Below, piece by piece: positions 6,787-14,554 of a stretch of 14,554 nt of DNA. Positions within the stretch are counted from its first letter, which is position 1; each line of letters opens with the position of its first letter. This DNA comes from Acetofilamentum sp. (GTDB lineage Bacteria; Bacteroidota; Bacteroidia; Bacteroidales; JAADGE01). The translations under genes and the position numbers were made by a program. The notes under the pieces are model-generated. The model was given only the letters and a program-made list of their open reading frames with translations, made no database searches and had not been told where the DNA came from. The stretch lies in NCBI GenBank assembly GCA_020720705.1, contig DYOJ01000028.1:1-14554 (forward strand), written 5' to 3'.

Positions 6787-8775
6787 ATGAAATTTTTGAT
6801 ATTCACAATTTTTTCGCTGTTTTGTTCCGGAATCCAAATGCTTAGTCAAACAGACAGCACTATACATGTGAAATCAATAGAGGTAATTTCAAAATCGCTC
6901 GAGAAAAGTTCAGGAGGTTCAAAAACAATTGAAATACATGAAGATATTTTGCAAGCATCTAAACATCAAACACTTGCAAACTTAGTTTCCGAACATACCG
7001 GAATTTTTATCAAACAATACGGGCGAGGGAGTTTGGCAACGGCATCGTTCCGCGGAACAGCAGCAGGGCATACAAAACTTACTTGGAACGGTATCGAAAT
7101 CAATTCACAAATGTCCGGAGCAAGTGATTTATCATTGATTCCCAACTTGATAGCAGATAATATTAACCTAAAATACGGTAGCGATGCCCTCGAAAATGTT
7201 TCCGGTGCACTGGGGGGTGCAATCGAATTGTCAAATATTCCGTTTTGGAATAACGGTTTTAAAATCAATGTTTTACAATCTGTTGCATCTTTTAAAACCT
7301 ATTCTTCGACATTAAATTGCACTTATGGAACCGAGCGATTCAGCGCAGACACACGTTTGTATGTTCAAAGTTCGGCGAATGATTTTACATACATCAATCG
7401 GCACGCCATAAGTATAGACAGTGTAAATTCTGAAACATATAACCCATTGGATACTAATAAGTTTGCAAGTTATTTTTACAAAGGAATCGTTCAAAATATT
7501 GATGTAAAAGTTAAAGAAAATTTAGTTGCATCGGTGCATTATTGGGGACAAACTTCCGAACGAAATATTCCTAAAATTGCGAGTAACGAACATCAGGACT
7601 TAAACGACCGAAATCGTCAAACGGAAACTTCTCACAATTTTGTTGCAAATATTCGCACATATTCTACGAACAGAACCCTAACGACTTATTTCGGTTTCAC
7701 CTATAAACCAACGCTTTACGAATACAATACATCTGTTTCGGGAGTTGGTAGTGTCCCTTTGATTTTTTCGCAATCAGTTGAAAAACAATATTTTTGGAAA
7801 AATAGAATTCGATATCGCCTCAAACACTCCGACATTTTAAATGTGAACACAAATCTACAATATTCGGACGTTCAAAACACGGATACCGTAAACCGAATAG
7901 GTTATTCAAATAATCGCTTAGATGCTTCAATATCAATATCTTATGAAATTAATTTATCAAAATATGTGCGTCTGAATACAGTTGTAAAAAGCGAAACGTT
8001 CAATTTTAGAACTCTAATTTTGATTCCGTCAATAGGATTGGAACTCAAGCCGATGCAACACACTGACTTTTACATAAAAACCAATATATCAAGAAATTAC
8101 AAACAAGCATCGTTGAACGATTTGTATTGGTTTCCGGGTGGAAATCCAAAGTTATTACCCGAAAATGGGATGACTTCCGAAATCGGTATTTTATACGCAA
8201 AACAATCTGATATTCTGAAACTTACTAATGAAACTACAGCTTTTTATTCGAACATTTCAAATTGGATAATTTGGCTTCCGAGTTTTAAAGGATTCTGGCA
8301 ACCTATTAATATTGAACATGTTATATCAAAAGGAATCGAAAATACATTTTCGATTCACGCGAAACTCGGAATTTTAAATTATTCCTGTTTTGTCAATTAT
8401 TCCTATACTTCGGTTACAAATGAAGACAATCGTGCAATTTGGGGCAATAATTCACAAAACAATCAACTTGCCTATATTCCGAAACATTCCGGAAATTTGA
8501 TGACGGAAATTAGGTACAAAGCATTATCAGTAAGTTGGTTACACAATTATTACAGCGAGCGTACAATAATTATGGAACACAGAATCGGTACGAACGGAAA
8601 AATGTATCCGTATTTTATGAACAATTTGGCTGCAAGTGTGAAACATTCAATCCAAAAAATCAATATTAAAGTTGATTTTAAAATTTACAACCTTTTTAAC
8701 GAGACGTATCATTCTGATTTACTGACACCTATGCCCAAACGCAACTACGAACTTGCGCTACATCTTGAGTTTTGA
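6787..8775 (+). CDS. btuB: TonB-dependent outer-membrane receptor, BtuB-like corrinoid transporter
   Basis: It is predicted to import cobalamin or related corrinoids across the outer membrane using TonB energy. From the ATG at 6787 it has 662 residues: a signal peptide (1-21), a TonB-box-like strand near 29-37 (VKSIEVISK), a plug domain of about 50-155 with RGTAAGHTKLTWNGIEIN and YGSDALENVSGALGGAIEL, and a beta-barrel to the C-terminal Phe662 (YELALHLEF). There is no N-terminal carboxypeptidase-regulatory domain, so it is a compact BtuB/CirA-type receptor, not SusC. A TTG eight codons upstream would overlap the preceding gene and add a poor N-terminus before the signal peptide, so ATG was chosen. 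The gap from the surface-protein stop is 10 bases, so the two are cotranscribed behind the riboswitch. Substrate identity rests on the riboswitch; no btuCDF genes follow. Confidence 0.88.
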   Translation: MKFLIFTIFSLFCSGIQMLSQTDSTIHVKSIEVISKSLEKSSGGSKTIEIHEDILQASKHQTLANLVSEHTGIFIKQYGRGSLATASFRGTAAGHTKLTWNGIEINSQMSGASDLSLIPNLIADNINLKYGSDALENVSGALGGAIELSNIPFWNNGFKINVLQSVASFKTYSSTLNCTYGTERFSADTRLYVQSSANDFTYINRHAISIDSVNSETYNPLDTNKFASYFYKGIVQNIDVKVKENLVASVHYWGQTSERNIPKIASNEHQDLNDRNRQTETSHNFVANIRTYSTNRTLTTYFGFTYKPTLYEYNTSVSGVGSVPLIFSQSVEKQYFWKNRIRYRLKHSDILNVNTNLQYSDVQNTDTVNRIGYSNNRLDASISISYEINLSKYVRLNTVVKSETFNFRTLILIPSIGLELKPMQHTDFYIKTNISRNYKQASLNDLYWFPGGNPKLLPENGMTSEIGILYAKQSDILKLTNETTAFYSNISNWIIWLPSFKGFWQPINIEHVISKGIENTFSIHAKLGILNYSCFVNYSYTSVTNEDNRAIWGNNSQNNQLAYIPKHSGNLMTEIRYKALSVSWLHNYYSERTIIMEHRIGTNGKMYPYFMNNLAASVKHSIQKINIKVDFKIYNLFNETYHSDLLTPMPKRNYELALHLEF

Positions 8776-8793
8776 CCTTCAAGTTTTGAGACT

Positions 8794-9663
8794 TTACGTT
8801 TTAACGCTTTTTTTCAAAGCATAAACTTCTGATTTAATGATATTTGCCCATTCTTGTTCCGATTTTTCATCCGTAAATCGCATGTAAGAAATCGGTTCTC
8901 CGAAAAATATCGGAATTGTTTTGTTTTGTTTCTTAAAAAATTCGCCCGGAATCAGGAAAACTTCAATATTTAATTTTTTCAAACCTAAAAATCGGCGAAG
9001 GTTTGAAATAAAATAAAAAGTTCTTGAATTAACCGAATCTACAAGCACAGGAATAATGTCGCGTTTGTGTTTTTTGGCAAAACGAACAAAACTACGACTC
9101 CATTGTAAATCTTCAATTTTGCCTCGAGTTTTTCTGGAAACTCGTCCTGCCGGAAATGTAAGTAATTGAATATCCTCACTTGCAAGTACTTGCTCAATAC
9201 CGCGTTGTGCGGACAGCGATGTTTTTCCGAAGACACCTACCGGTAAAAATAGGTCTTTCAGATTGACGATATTTGTAAGTACATCGTTTGCCAAGACTTT
9301 GATTTTCGGATATTTATGTTCCAATTCGGTAACAATTGCCCCGTAATCGGCACCGCCGAGAGGGTGATTGCTGACCAAAATAAAGCGTCCGGATTCAGGC
9401 AAATTTTCTGTTCCGTAATACTTTGGTTGCATGTTGTAGTCATTCATCGCGCGCCTCATAAATTCAACCCCGTAAACGTCTTTGTGTTTGACAATAACAG
9501 CGTTAATTTCTTTTTGACGGACGACTTTTTTAACTATATTTATCAGAAATTGCGGCATATTTCGCACCATTTTATTTTGTTGCGAACGCACAACTTTATC
9601 AATATCAATAAGTTTGATAGTATTATTATCTGTATTATTTGAGGAGTTCATTGAGACAACCAT
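8794..9663 (-). CDS. PlsC-type lysophospholipid/aminolipid acyltransferase (hemolysin-like, GlsA-like)
   Basis: This is a membrane-associated acyltransferase that should move a fatty acyl chain from acyl-ACP or acyl-CoA onto a lipid acceptor. The catalytic motif is SNHPLGGAD (residues 98-106; His100, Asp106), with the five-residue H-to-D spacing seen in the hemolysin-like branch rather than the HX4D of classical PlsC. FPAGRVSRK (170-178) is the second acceptor-site block and FFGEPIS (253-259) the C-terminal one. Bacteroidota relatives include the O-acyltransferase GlsA of glycine-lipid synthesis, but no GlsB-like N-acyltransferase is next to it, so the acceptor is open. The start at 9663 is 14 bases after the TerC stop, indicating an operon; a second Met at codon 5 is also possible. 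The gene ends 18 bases from the convergent btuB. Confidence 0.82.
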   Translation of the reverse strand: MVVSMNSSNNTDNNTIKLIDIDKVVRSQQNKMVRNMPQFLINIVKKVVRQKEINAVIVKHKDVYGVEFMRRAMNDYNMQPKYYGTENLPESGRFILVSNHPLGGADYGAIVTELEHKYPKIKVLANDVLTNIVNLKDLFLPVGVFGKTSLSAQRGIEQVLASEDIQLLTFPAGRVSRKTRGKIEDLQWSRSFVRFAKKHKRDIIPVLVDSVNSRTFYFISNLRRFLGLKKLNIEVFLIPGEFFKKQNKTIPIFFGEPISYMRFTDEKSEQEWANIIKSEVYALKKSVKT

Positions 9664-9677
9664 TTAAACCCTAAAGT

Positions 9678-10448
9678 TTATTTTCCCTTAATTTTTTTTA
9701 AATTTTGCTGATATTTTGTTTGAATTATATCAACGACAACCAAAACAATAATCAATAAATAGAAAGTGCCCTTTCCGATTTCATTTATTTCAATTCCAAA
9801 CAAGTGCATGTGCGATAAATGAGCGGCTTCGGAAATCAACATCGCACCTACAAGTAAAAGCAGGAACAGCCCGAGCACTTCAAATTTCTTGTGTTTTTCA
9901 AGGAACGTAGAAAATTTTTCGGCAAGCCAAAGCATCAACAATCCGCCTGCCAACAATGCCGTTACCATAATCCAAAGTGTTTCGGTCATGGCGATTACGC
10001 TCAAAATTGAATCTACCGAAAAAATTAAATTCATTAGCACAATCATTAAAATTACCTTTGTAATGCTTTGATTTTCTTTTGGTTTAGCATTTAAGGCATC
10101 TTCAATTTTAATAGACATCATGTGCCAAATTTCTTTGATTGCCGTATAAATTATAAAACCTCCGCCTAAAAAAACAATGATTCCGTGCAAGCTGAAATCG
10201 CCTTCTACGATTCCGTTTCCGTGCAATTCTATAAATGGTTTCTTAAAAGCTTCGAGCAAAGCAAGGAACAAAAATAACATCCCGATACGCATCACGATTG
10301 CAATCCCGATACCGATATAACGCACACGACGAGCTTTTTCGACAGGTGCATTTTTGGACTCCAAAGCAATATACAATAAATTGTCTATGCCAAGGACTGC
10401 TTGTAAAAAAATAAGTGTTAAAAGTGTTAAAATTTGTTCAACTATCAT
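9678..10448 (-). CDS. TerC-family integral membrane protein, putative metal (Mn2+) exporter
   Basis: A 256-residue polytopic inner-membrane protein of the TerC family, members of which export manganese or load metal onto exported proteins. About seven hydrophobic helices are present. Two conserved acidic intramembrane motifs are visible: GIDNLLYIALE with Asp22 in the first helix and FSVDSILSVIAMTET with Asp146 in the middle; SEAAHLS (206-212) carries the late Glu/His pair. Position 16 in the first helix is Gln where the E. coli-type proteins have Glu (LEIVLGIDN versus LQAVLGIDN); from memory this is normal for Bacteroidota homologues. It is the first gene of a two-gene minus-strand operon with the acyltransferase. 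No Mn riboswitch is seen upstream. Tellurite resistance cannot be inferred from the name. Confidence 0.88.
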   Translation of the reverse strand: MIVEQILTLLTLIFLQAVLGIDNLLYIALESKNAPVEKARRVRYIGIGIAIVMRIGMLFLFLALLEAFKKPFIELHGNGIVEGDFSLHGIIVFLGGGFIIYTAIKEIWHMMSIKIEDALNAKPKENQSITKVILMIVLMNLIFSVDSILSVIAMTETLWIMVTALLAGGLLMLWLAEKFSTFLEKHKKFEVLGLFLLLLVGAMLISEAAHLSHMHLFGIEINEIGKGTFYLLIIVLVVVDIIQTKYQQNLKKIKGK

Positions 10449-10468
10449 CTTTTTTTATTTTTTTTGCT

Positions 10469-10497
10469 AAAATATACCTATTCTCAAAATTCTCAAA
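10469..10497 (-). promoter_or_regulatory. Candidate promoter for the terC-like operon with a tandem 9-bp repeat
   Basis: On the minus strand a TTTG (10494-10497) is followed after 17 bases by TATATTTT (10469-10476), close to the Bacteroidota -33/-7 pattern. The start codon is 20 bases further on. The spacer carries two exact tandem copies of TTCTCAAAA (10481-10489 and 10490-10498, plus-strand sense), which could bind a regulator of this gene or of the divergent acetyltransferase. Confidence 0.42.
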
Positions 10498-10512
10498 ATT
10501 ATTTAATTAATT

Positions 10513-11088
10513 GTGCAACATTCAAATTCCGGAAATACACTAAAGAATTTATCAGAGCAATATGATTCAGTGAGTTGCAACCTTATTGCAGTAAATGAAA
10601 ATCATATCCCGAATTTGTTTCAATTGTTCTCAAAGCCAAAAAATATTCGTTTTACCGACAATTTCGTACACAAAAGTCTTGCCGATTCGCACGATTTCTA
10701 TCTAAAATTAAAAAAATTAAAGTCGGAAGGCGAACTCACTGCCTACTTAATTGCACACCCGAATAAAGAAATCTTTTGCGGATATGTTCAATTTTATCAT
10801 GCGGATAATTTTCATAAATTTATTTCTTTTGGTATTTTTGTAGAACAGAAATGGCGAAAATTCGGATTTGCAAACCACGCATTGGAGCTGTTATTTACCG
10901 AAATATTCAGAAAAACAGATTTCAATCGGATTGAAGCTCAGGTCTATACAGCAAACAAAGCAAGTATTAGACTTTTGGAAAAAGTGGGAATGAAACGAGA
11001 AGGCATGTTGAGACAGAATTTTTTGATTGATGGGAAATTTCGAGATTCATTTCTGTATTCTGTCTTACGGTCGGAGTATATTTATTGA
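10513..11088 (+). CDS. GNAT acetyltransferase, RimJ/RimL type
   Basis: It uses acetyl-CoA to acetylate an amine; the acceptor (protein N-terminus, amino sugar or small amine) cannot be told. The GNAT core runs from about residue 20 to 186. The acetyl-CoA-binding motif A is FVEQKWRKFGFANHALELLF (109-128), with the R-x-x-G-x-A loop, followed by YTANKASIRLLEKVGMKREG (145-164) and the RQNFLIDGKFRDSFLYSVL end typical of Acetyltransf_3 proteins. The start is taken as GTG at 10513: there is no in-frame ATG before residue 160, and an in-frame stop lies at 10504-10506. The gene is divergent from the TerC gene (64-base gap) and is followed 48 bases later by the TPR gene, with which it may or may not be cotranscribed. 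Confidence 0.85.
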   Translation: MQHSNSGNTLKNLSEQYDSVSCNLIAVNENHIPNLFQLFSKPKNIRFTDNFVHKSLADSHDFYLKLKKLKSEGELTAYLIAHPNKEIFCGYVQFYHADNFHKFISFGIFVEQKWRKFGFANHALELLFTEIFRKTDFNRIEAQVYTANKASIRLLEKVGMKREGMLRQNFLIDGKFRDSFLYSVLRSEYIY

Positions 11089-11136
11089 AAAAAATAATAT
11101 AAATTCGCGAAAAATTTATCATTAAATCACAAAGAT

Positions 11137-12204
11137 ATGAAAATTCTCATCACACTAACGATTTTTGCGTCTGTGTTGGCACATTTGACAGCACAAACCG
11201 AACACAATTTTGTACCGGATACTATCAAAACGACGATAGTTGCCGAAAATCAAGAAACGCAACTTGCTTACAACGAAGGAGTAGCATTTTTCAATTCAAA
11301 AAATTACGCCGAAGCCCAAAAGAAATTTGAGCAAGCCATTGCCTTTGATGCGACATTCTACCAAGCCTATTTCGGTCGTGCCGAAATAAAAATTGAAACC
11401 GGAAAACACAAAGACGCACTACCGGATTTGAACAAAACAATAGAACTGCAACCCGAGTATGCGCCGGCATATTTTCGTTTAGGGCATGTGTATTTTTTGC
11501 AGGAAGAGTATGAAAAAGCAATAAAAACCTTTGAACAAGCAACCGAAAAAGGATACAATAAAGAAAATTTGTATTATTACAAGGGGGTTTCATTTTTTCA
11601 AAAAGAAAAATACGCCGAAGCTATCACAAGTTTCGACAAAGCAATTTCGATTAACCCTGTCTATGCCTATGCGTTTAACGACCGTGCCTCTGCAAAACGA
11701 AAATCCGGAGACAATGCCGGTGCAATTTCGGATTACAAAAAGGCAACAACCTTAGACAAAAATTTTGCCATTGCGTTCAACAATTTAGGCTCCATGTATC
11801 GAAAAGAAAAAAAATACAGCGAAGCAATATCGGCTTATGATAATGCTGTAAAAGCTGATAAACAATATTTTATGGCATACAACAACAGAGGCAGTGCCAA
11901 ATATGAGAGCGAAGATTTTGCAGGAGCTGTCGAAGATTTTAAAAAAGCAACGGAACTAAATCCGAACTATGCTTATGCCTTTAACAACTTAGGAACTGCG
12001 CTTTTGCGAATAAAAAAATATGACAATGCACTGAAAGCCTTTAACAAAGCCATAGAAATAAATCCGAAATACACCGAAGCTTATGCAAACCGGGGCAGCG
12101 CACGCGAAATGCTTAAAGACTTGGACGGGGCATGCGCAGATTGGAAAAAAGCAGTTGAAATGGGTATCTCAAATCCAAATCTGTATCTGCAAAATTGTAA
12201 ATAA
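11137..12204 (+). CDS. Secreted TPR-repeat protein
   Basis: A signal peptide (about residues 1-20, ending LTAQ) precedes nine tandem tetratricopeptide repeats in exact 34-residue register from about 42 to 347, so the mature protein is an all-helical superhelix in the periplasm or envelope used for protein binding. Repeats from about 178 on also show a two-repeat, 68-residue super-period: NDRASAK (181), NNRGSAK (249) and ANRGSAR (317) recur, as do the FNNLGS/FNNLGT segments at 214 and 282. The C-terminal GACADWKKAVEMG with the ending NPNLYLQNCK is a common finish of Bacteroidota TPR proteins. There is no lipobox and no enzymatic domain. It lies 30 bases upstream of the PorE-like OmpA protein, so the two probably share a transcript and act together in the envelope; the partner is not known. 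Confidence 0.88.
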   Translation: MKILITLTIFASVLAHLTAQTEHNFVPDTIKTTIVAENQETQLAYNEGVAFFNSKNYAEAQKKFEQAIAFDATFYQAYFGRAEIKIETGKHKDALPDLNKTIELQPEYAPAYFRLGHVYFLQEEYEKAIKTFEQATEKGYNKENLYYYKGVSFFQKEKYAEAITSFDKAISINPVYAYAFNDRASAKRKSGDNAGAISDYKKATTLDKNFAIAFNNLGSMYRKEKKYSEAISAYDNAVKADKQYFMAYNNRGSAKYESEDFAGAVEDFKKATELNPNYAYAFNNLGTALLRIKKYDNALKAFNKAIEINPKYTEAYANRGSAREMLKDLDGACADWKKAVEMGISNPNLYLQNCK

Positions 12205-12234
12205 ATCTTCAAATTTGAATAAAATATTTAAGAC

Positions 12235-14292
12235 ATGAAACGAATTATTATTTTTACAATCGCTATATTTTCAACCATTTACGCATTTTCACAACAAATT
12301 CCGTATCAAGTTGAAATTGATTATAAAGCATTTGTCGGCGAAGAAAAAAAAGAAGGATACAAAGAGGCAAAAGATAAATTGAAAGAAGCCGACAAAAATT
12401 ACGAACTTGATAACCGTGCGGCTTATGCACAAGCCCTTGAATTGTATTTGGATGCCAATAAATACAATCCGAACAATGCCGAATTAAATTTCAAAATAGG
12501 ATATTGCTACCTGAACACTTTATACAAAGCTAACTCTTTGAAATACATTGAGAAGGCTTATGATTTGAAAAAAAATGTATCGCCCGCTATTAACTTATAC
12601 TACGGCATGGCGTTGCAATACAATTACTTATTCGAACAAGCTGCCAAAGAATATCAAACTTTCCGAACCACTGCTCCGAGCGAAATCATGATGCAATACG
12701 GAACGATGGTCAATAAAAAAATCGAAGAGTGTAAAACCGGAGCAGAATTGATGGAAAATGTTAAGGACGTAATGATTCAAAATATTTCTGCTTTGAACGG
12801 CGAATACGGCGAATATGCCCCCTTGATAACTGCCGATGAAAGTCTGTTGTATTTTACATCCAGACGTATCGGAAGCAGCAGCAACCAAATTTGGGAAATT
12901 GACGGACAATATTTTGAAGATATTTATGTGTCGGAAAATAAAAACGGCGTATGGTTGCCCCCCGTAAACATCGGCGAGCCGTTAAATACCAAAGAGCACG
13001 ATGCAACTGTCGGATTGTCGGCAGACGGACAAAGCATGTTCTTATATCGAGACTTAGATATTTACTACAGCGAACTTGAAGGTGAAATATGGTCGAAACC
13101 AAAAAAATTGCCGAAAACAATCAATTCTTCAGACCACCAAGAAAATTCCGCAGCCTACTCGCCGGACGGCAAAACCCTTTACTTCGTACGCGGCAAAACC
13201 AACAACCCCGCATCATCAAACGGCGATTTATACAAGTCGGTATTGGTGGGGAATAAATGGTCTGAATCAGTGCCAATCAAAGAGTTAAACACAAAATATG
13301 ACGAAGACGGCGTGTACATGCACCCTGACGGCAGAACGATATATTTCAGCTCAAAAGGGTTCAATTCCATTGGCGGATATGATATTTTCAAAGCAGAACT
13401 CCAAGATAACGGAAAATTTTCAACCCCCGAAAATATGGGCATTCCCGTAAATTCACCCGACGACGATGTCTATTTCGTTATGGGAGCAGACGGGCGTACA
13501 GGCTATTATTCATCCGTAAAACCGGACGGAAAAGGCGGGCAGGATATTTACAAAATGATATTCTTGAAATTAGATAAACCTTTGACTATCAATACTGACG
13601 ATAATCTTATTGCCTGCCTTACCAAACCGACAAGCGAAGCCGGAACACCCGAAGTTATGGAGGTTCTAAAAATATATCTCACCATTGTTAAAGGTACCAT
13701 TACCGATGCCGACACAAAGCTACCCCTCAAAGCAAGCATCGAAATTACCGATAACGGAACAGGTAAAGAAGTCATGCAATTTTTTTCAAATCAAAAAACC
13801 GGTAAATATTTAATTTCTTTACCCTCCGGAAAAAATTACGGCATGGCTGTTCGTGCAGACGGCTATCTGTTCCATTCCGAAAATTTTGACATTCCGCATG
13901 CCGAAGGTTATCAGGAGATTATAAAAGATGTAGAACTCAAAAGCATGAAAAAAGGTTCGATTGTCATTCTTAGAAATGTGTTTTTTGATTACAATAAATA
14001 CAGTCTTCGACCGGAATCAAACACCGAGCTGAACAGGCTTGTAAAAATACTTGTCGAGAACCCCGAAATGCGTATCGAAATATCCGGACATACCGATTCA
14101 GACGGAACGGACGAACATAATATAACCCTGTCAAAAAACCGCTCCGAAGCTGTTGTGAACTATTTGATAACCAACGGAATAAGTAAAAGCCGCCTTGAGT
14201 TTAGAGGCGCAGGCGAAAAAGAACCCATTGATACCAACGCCACCGAAGCCGGACGACAAAATAACAGAAGAGTCCAATTTCAAGTATTGTAA
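12235..14292 (+). CDS. OmpA-family envelope protein with TPR, PD40 propeller and CRD (PorE-like architecture)
   Basis: The domains in order are: signal peptide (1-20, YAFSQ), helical TPR-like segment (about 40-165), PD40-type beta-propeller (about 180-445) with blade motifs such as YAPLITADESLLYFTSR, AAYSPDGKTLYFVRG and VYMHPDGRTIYFSSKG, carboxypeptidase-regulatory-like fold (about 484-568) and OmpA C-terminal domain (about 578-685). The OmpA domain keeps the peptidoglycan-binding pair Asp621 (SGHTDSDG) and Arg636 (TLSKNRSEAV), 15 residues apart as in characterised OmpA proteins. This is the order and size of Porphyromonas PorE, a T9SS component thought to tie the secretion machinery to peptidoglycan. 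Unlike a lipoprotein it has no lipobox Cys after the signal peptide. Paralogues with this layout are common in Bacteroidota, so the T9SS role is possible, not shown. Confidence 0.87.
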   Translation: MKRIIIFTIAIFSTIYAFSQQIPYQVEIDYKAFVGEEKKEGYKEAKDKLKEADKNYELDNRAAYAQALELYLDANKYNPNNAELNFKIGYCYLNTLYKANSLKYIEKAYDLKKNVSPAINLYYGMALQYNYLFEQAAKEYQTFRTTAPSEIMMQYGTMVNKKIEECKTGAELMENVKDVMIQNISALNGEYGEYAPLITADESLLYFTSRRIGSSSNQIWEIDGQYFEDIYVSENKNGVWLPPVNIGEPLNTKEHDATVGLSADGQSMFLYRDLDIYYSELEGEIWSKPKKLPKTINSSDHQENSAAYSPDGKTLYFVRGKTNNPASSNGDLYKSVLVGNKWSESVPIKELNTKYDEDGVYMHPDGRTIYFSSKGFNSIGGYDIFKAELQDNGKFSTPENMGIPVNSPDDDVYFVMGADGRTGYYSSVKPDGKGGQDIYKMIFLKLDKPLTINTDDNLIACLTKPTSEAGTPEVMEVLKIYLTIVKGTITDADTKLPLKASIEITDNGTGKEVMQFFSNQKTGKYLISLPSGKNYGMAVRADGYLFHSENFDIPHAEGYQEIIKDVELKSMKKGSIVILRNVFFDYNKYSLRPESNTELNRLVKILVENPEMRIEISGHTDSDGTDEHNITLSKNRSEAVVNYLITNGISKSRLEFRGAGEKEPIDTNATEAGRQNNRRVQFQVL

Positions 14293-14332
14293 AAAAAAGA
14301 CGTGCATTATTTCGATAATGCACGTCTTTTTT
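14293..14332 (+). terminator. Strong intrinsic terminator with TTCG tetraloop
   Basis: It begins directly after the TAA of the OmpA-family gene. A perfect 12-bp stem, GACGTGCATTAT (14299-14310) with ATAATGCACGTC (14315-14326), is capped by a TTCG tetraloop and extended by A6/T6 (14293-14298 and 14327-14332). The T tract gives termination on the plus strand; the A tract would make it work on the minus strand too. Confidence 0.93.
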
Positions 14333-14554
14333 GCAGAATATGCAAAACAATACCCCGTCTGATTTATAATTTAGACAAAAGTGGTTAGCCTCAAACTGGT
14401 ATATTTCAATTAGTTAAAATCAATATGCTTATCTGAGATATTTTCCGTTCTAATTCATTATAAATCAATATCTTACAAAAAATATTAACAGACTATTGTT
14501 ACTTAGTGTTTGTAAGAAAACGTATAAATAATTGAATATGTGTAAATTATAGCT
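14333..14554. other. AT-rich non-coding tail with a nested inverted repeat
   Basis: No gene is seen up to the window edge. TCTTACAAA (14471-14479) pairs with TTTGTAAGA (14509-14517), and inside it TAACA (14486-14490) pairs with TGTTA (14497-14501), giving a nested hairpin of 47 bases. It could be a regulatory leader or operator of a gene to the right, or another palindromic repeat. Confidence 0.4.

Noticed and set aside
12235..12300. Lipoprotein signal in the PorE-like protein
   Set aside because: No Cys follows the hydrophobic segment; the sequence reads YAFSQQIPYQ, a signal peptidase I type site.
14533..14554. Start of a gene at the right edge
   Set aside because: The ATG near 14538 meets a stop codon after four codons.

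Overview
The window looks like chromosomal DNA of a low-GC member of the Bacteroidota, probably class Bacteroidia. The evidence is a protein with a type IX secretion (T9SS) C-terminal sorting tail, a TonB-dependent receptor under a cobalamin riboswitch, an OmpA-family protein with TPR, PD40 propeller and carboxypeptidase-regulatory-like parts (the PorE architecture), several possible TAnnTTTG-type -7 promoter elements, and no obvious Shine-Dalgarno sequences. Ten protein genes are supported; no rRNA, tRNA, CRISPR array, complete insertion sequence or prophage is visible.

Left part (1-4966, all genes on the minus strand): an acyl-CoA dehydrogenase (198-1976); a 495-base intergenic stretch filled with palindromic repeats and a heptanucleotide array; a six-TM methyl-accepting-chemotaxis-type receptor with no chemotaxis genes beside it; and a XerD-type tyrosine recombinase. 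Just upstream of xerD is a 124-bp inverted-repeat element. One arm of a second copy lies at the left window edge, so the acyl-CoA dehydrogenase, receptor and xerD sit between two copies.

Middle part (5091-8775, plus strand): a two-gene corrinoid uptake operon. A promoter-like -7 element leads into a cobalamin riboswitch, followed by a secreted surface protein with a T9SS tail and then a BtuB-like TonB-dependent receptor. The inferred model is that cell cobalamin status controls an outer-surface capture protein together with its outer-membrane transporter. This is the most interesting unit in the window. It parallels the BtuG/BtuH lipoproteins that assist BtuB in Bacteroides, but uses a T9SS-delivered partner with a different sequence.

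Right part: a TerC-family membrane protein and a PlsC/GlsA-like acyltransferase form a minus-strand pair (8794-10448). They are divergent from a RimJ/RimL-type GNAT acetyltransferase. Next come a secreted nine-TPR protein and the PorE-like OmpA-family protein, closed by a very strong TTCG-tetraloop terminator at 14293-14332. The last 222 bases are AT-rich and non-coding.

Most genes are ordinary housekeeping or envelope genes. The points worth following are the T9SS-linked B12 operon, the repeat family with loxP-like arm sequence beside a tyrosine recombinase, the divergent signalling tip of the receptor, and the cluster of palindromes and heptads at 2079-2454.
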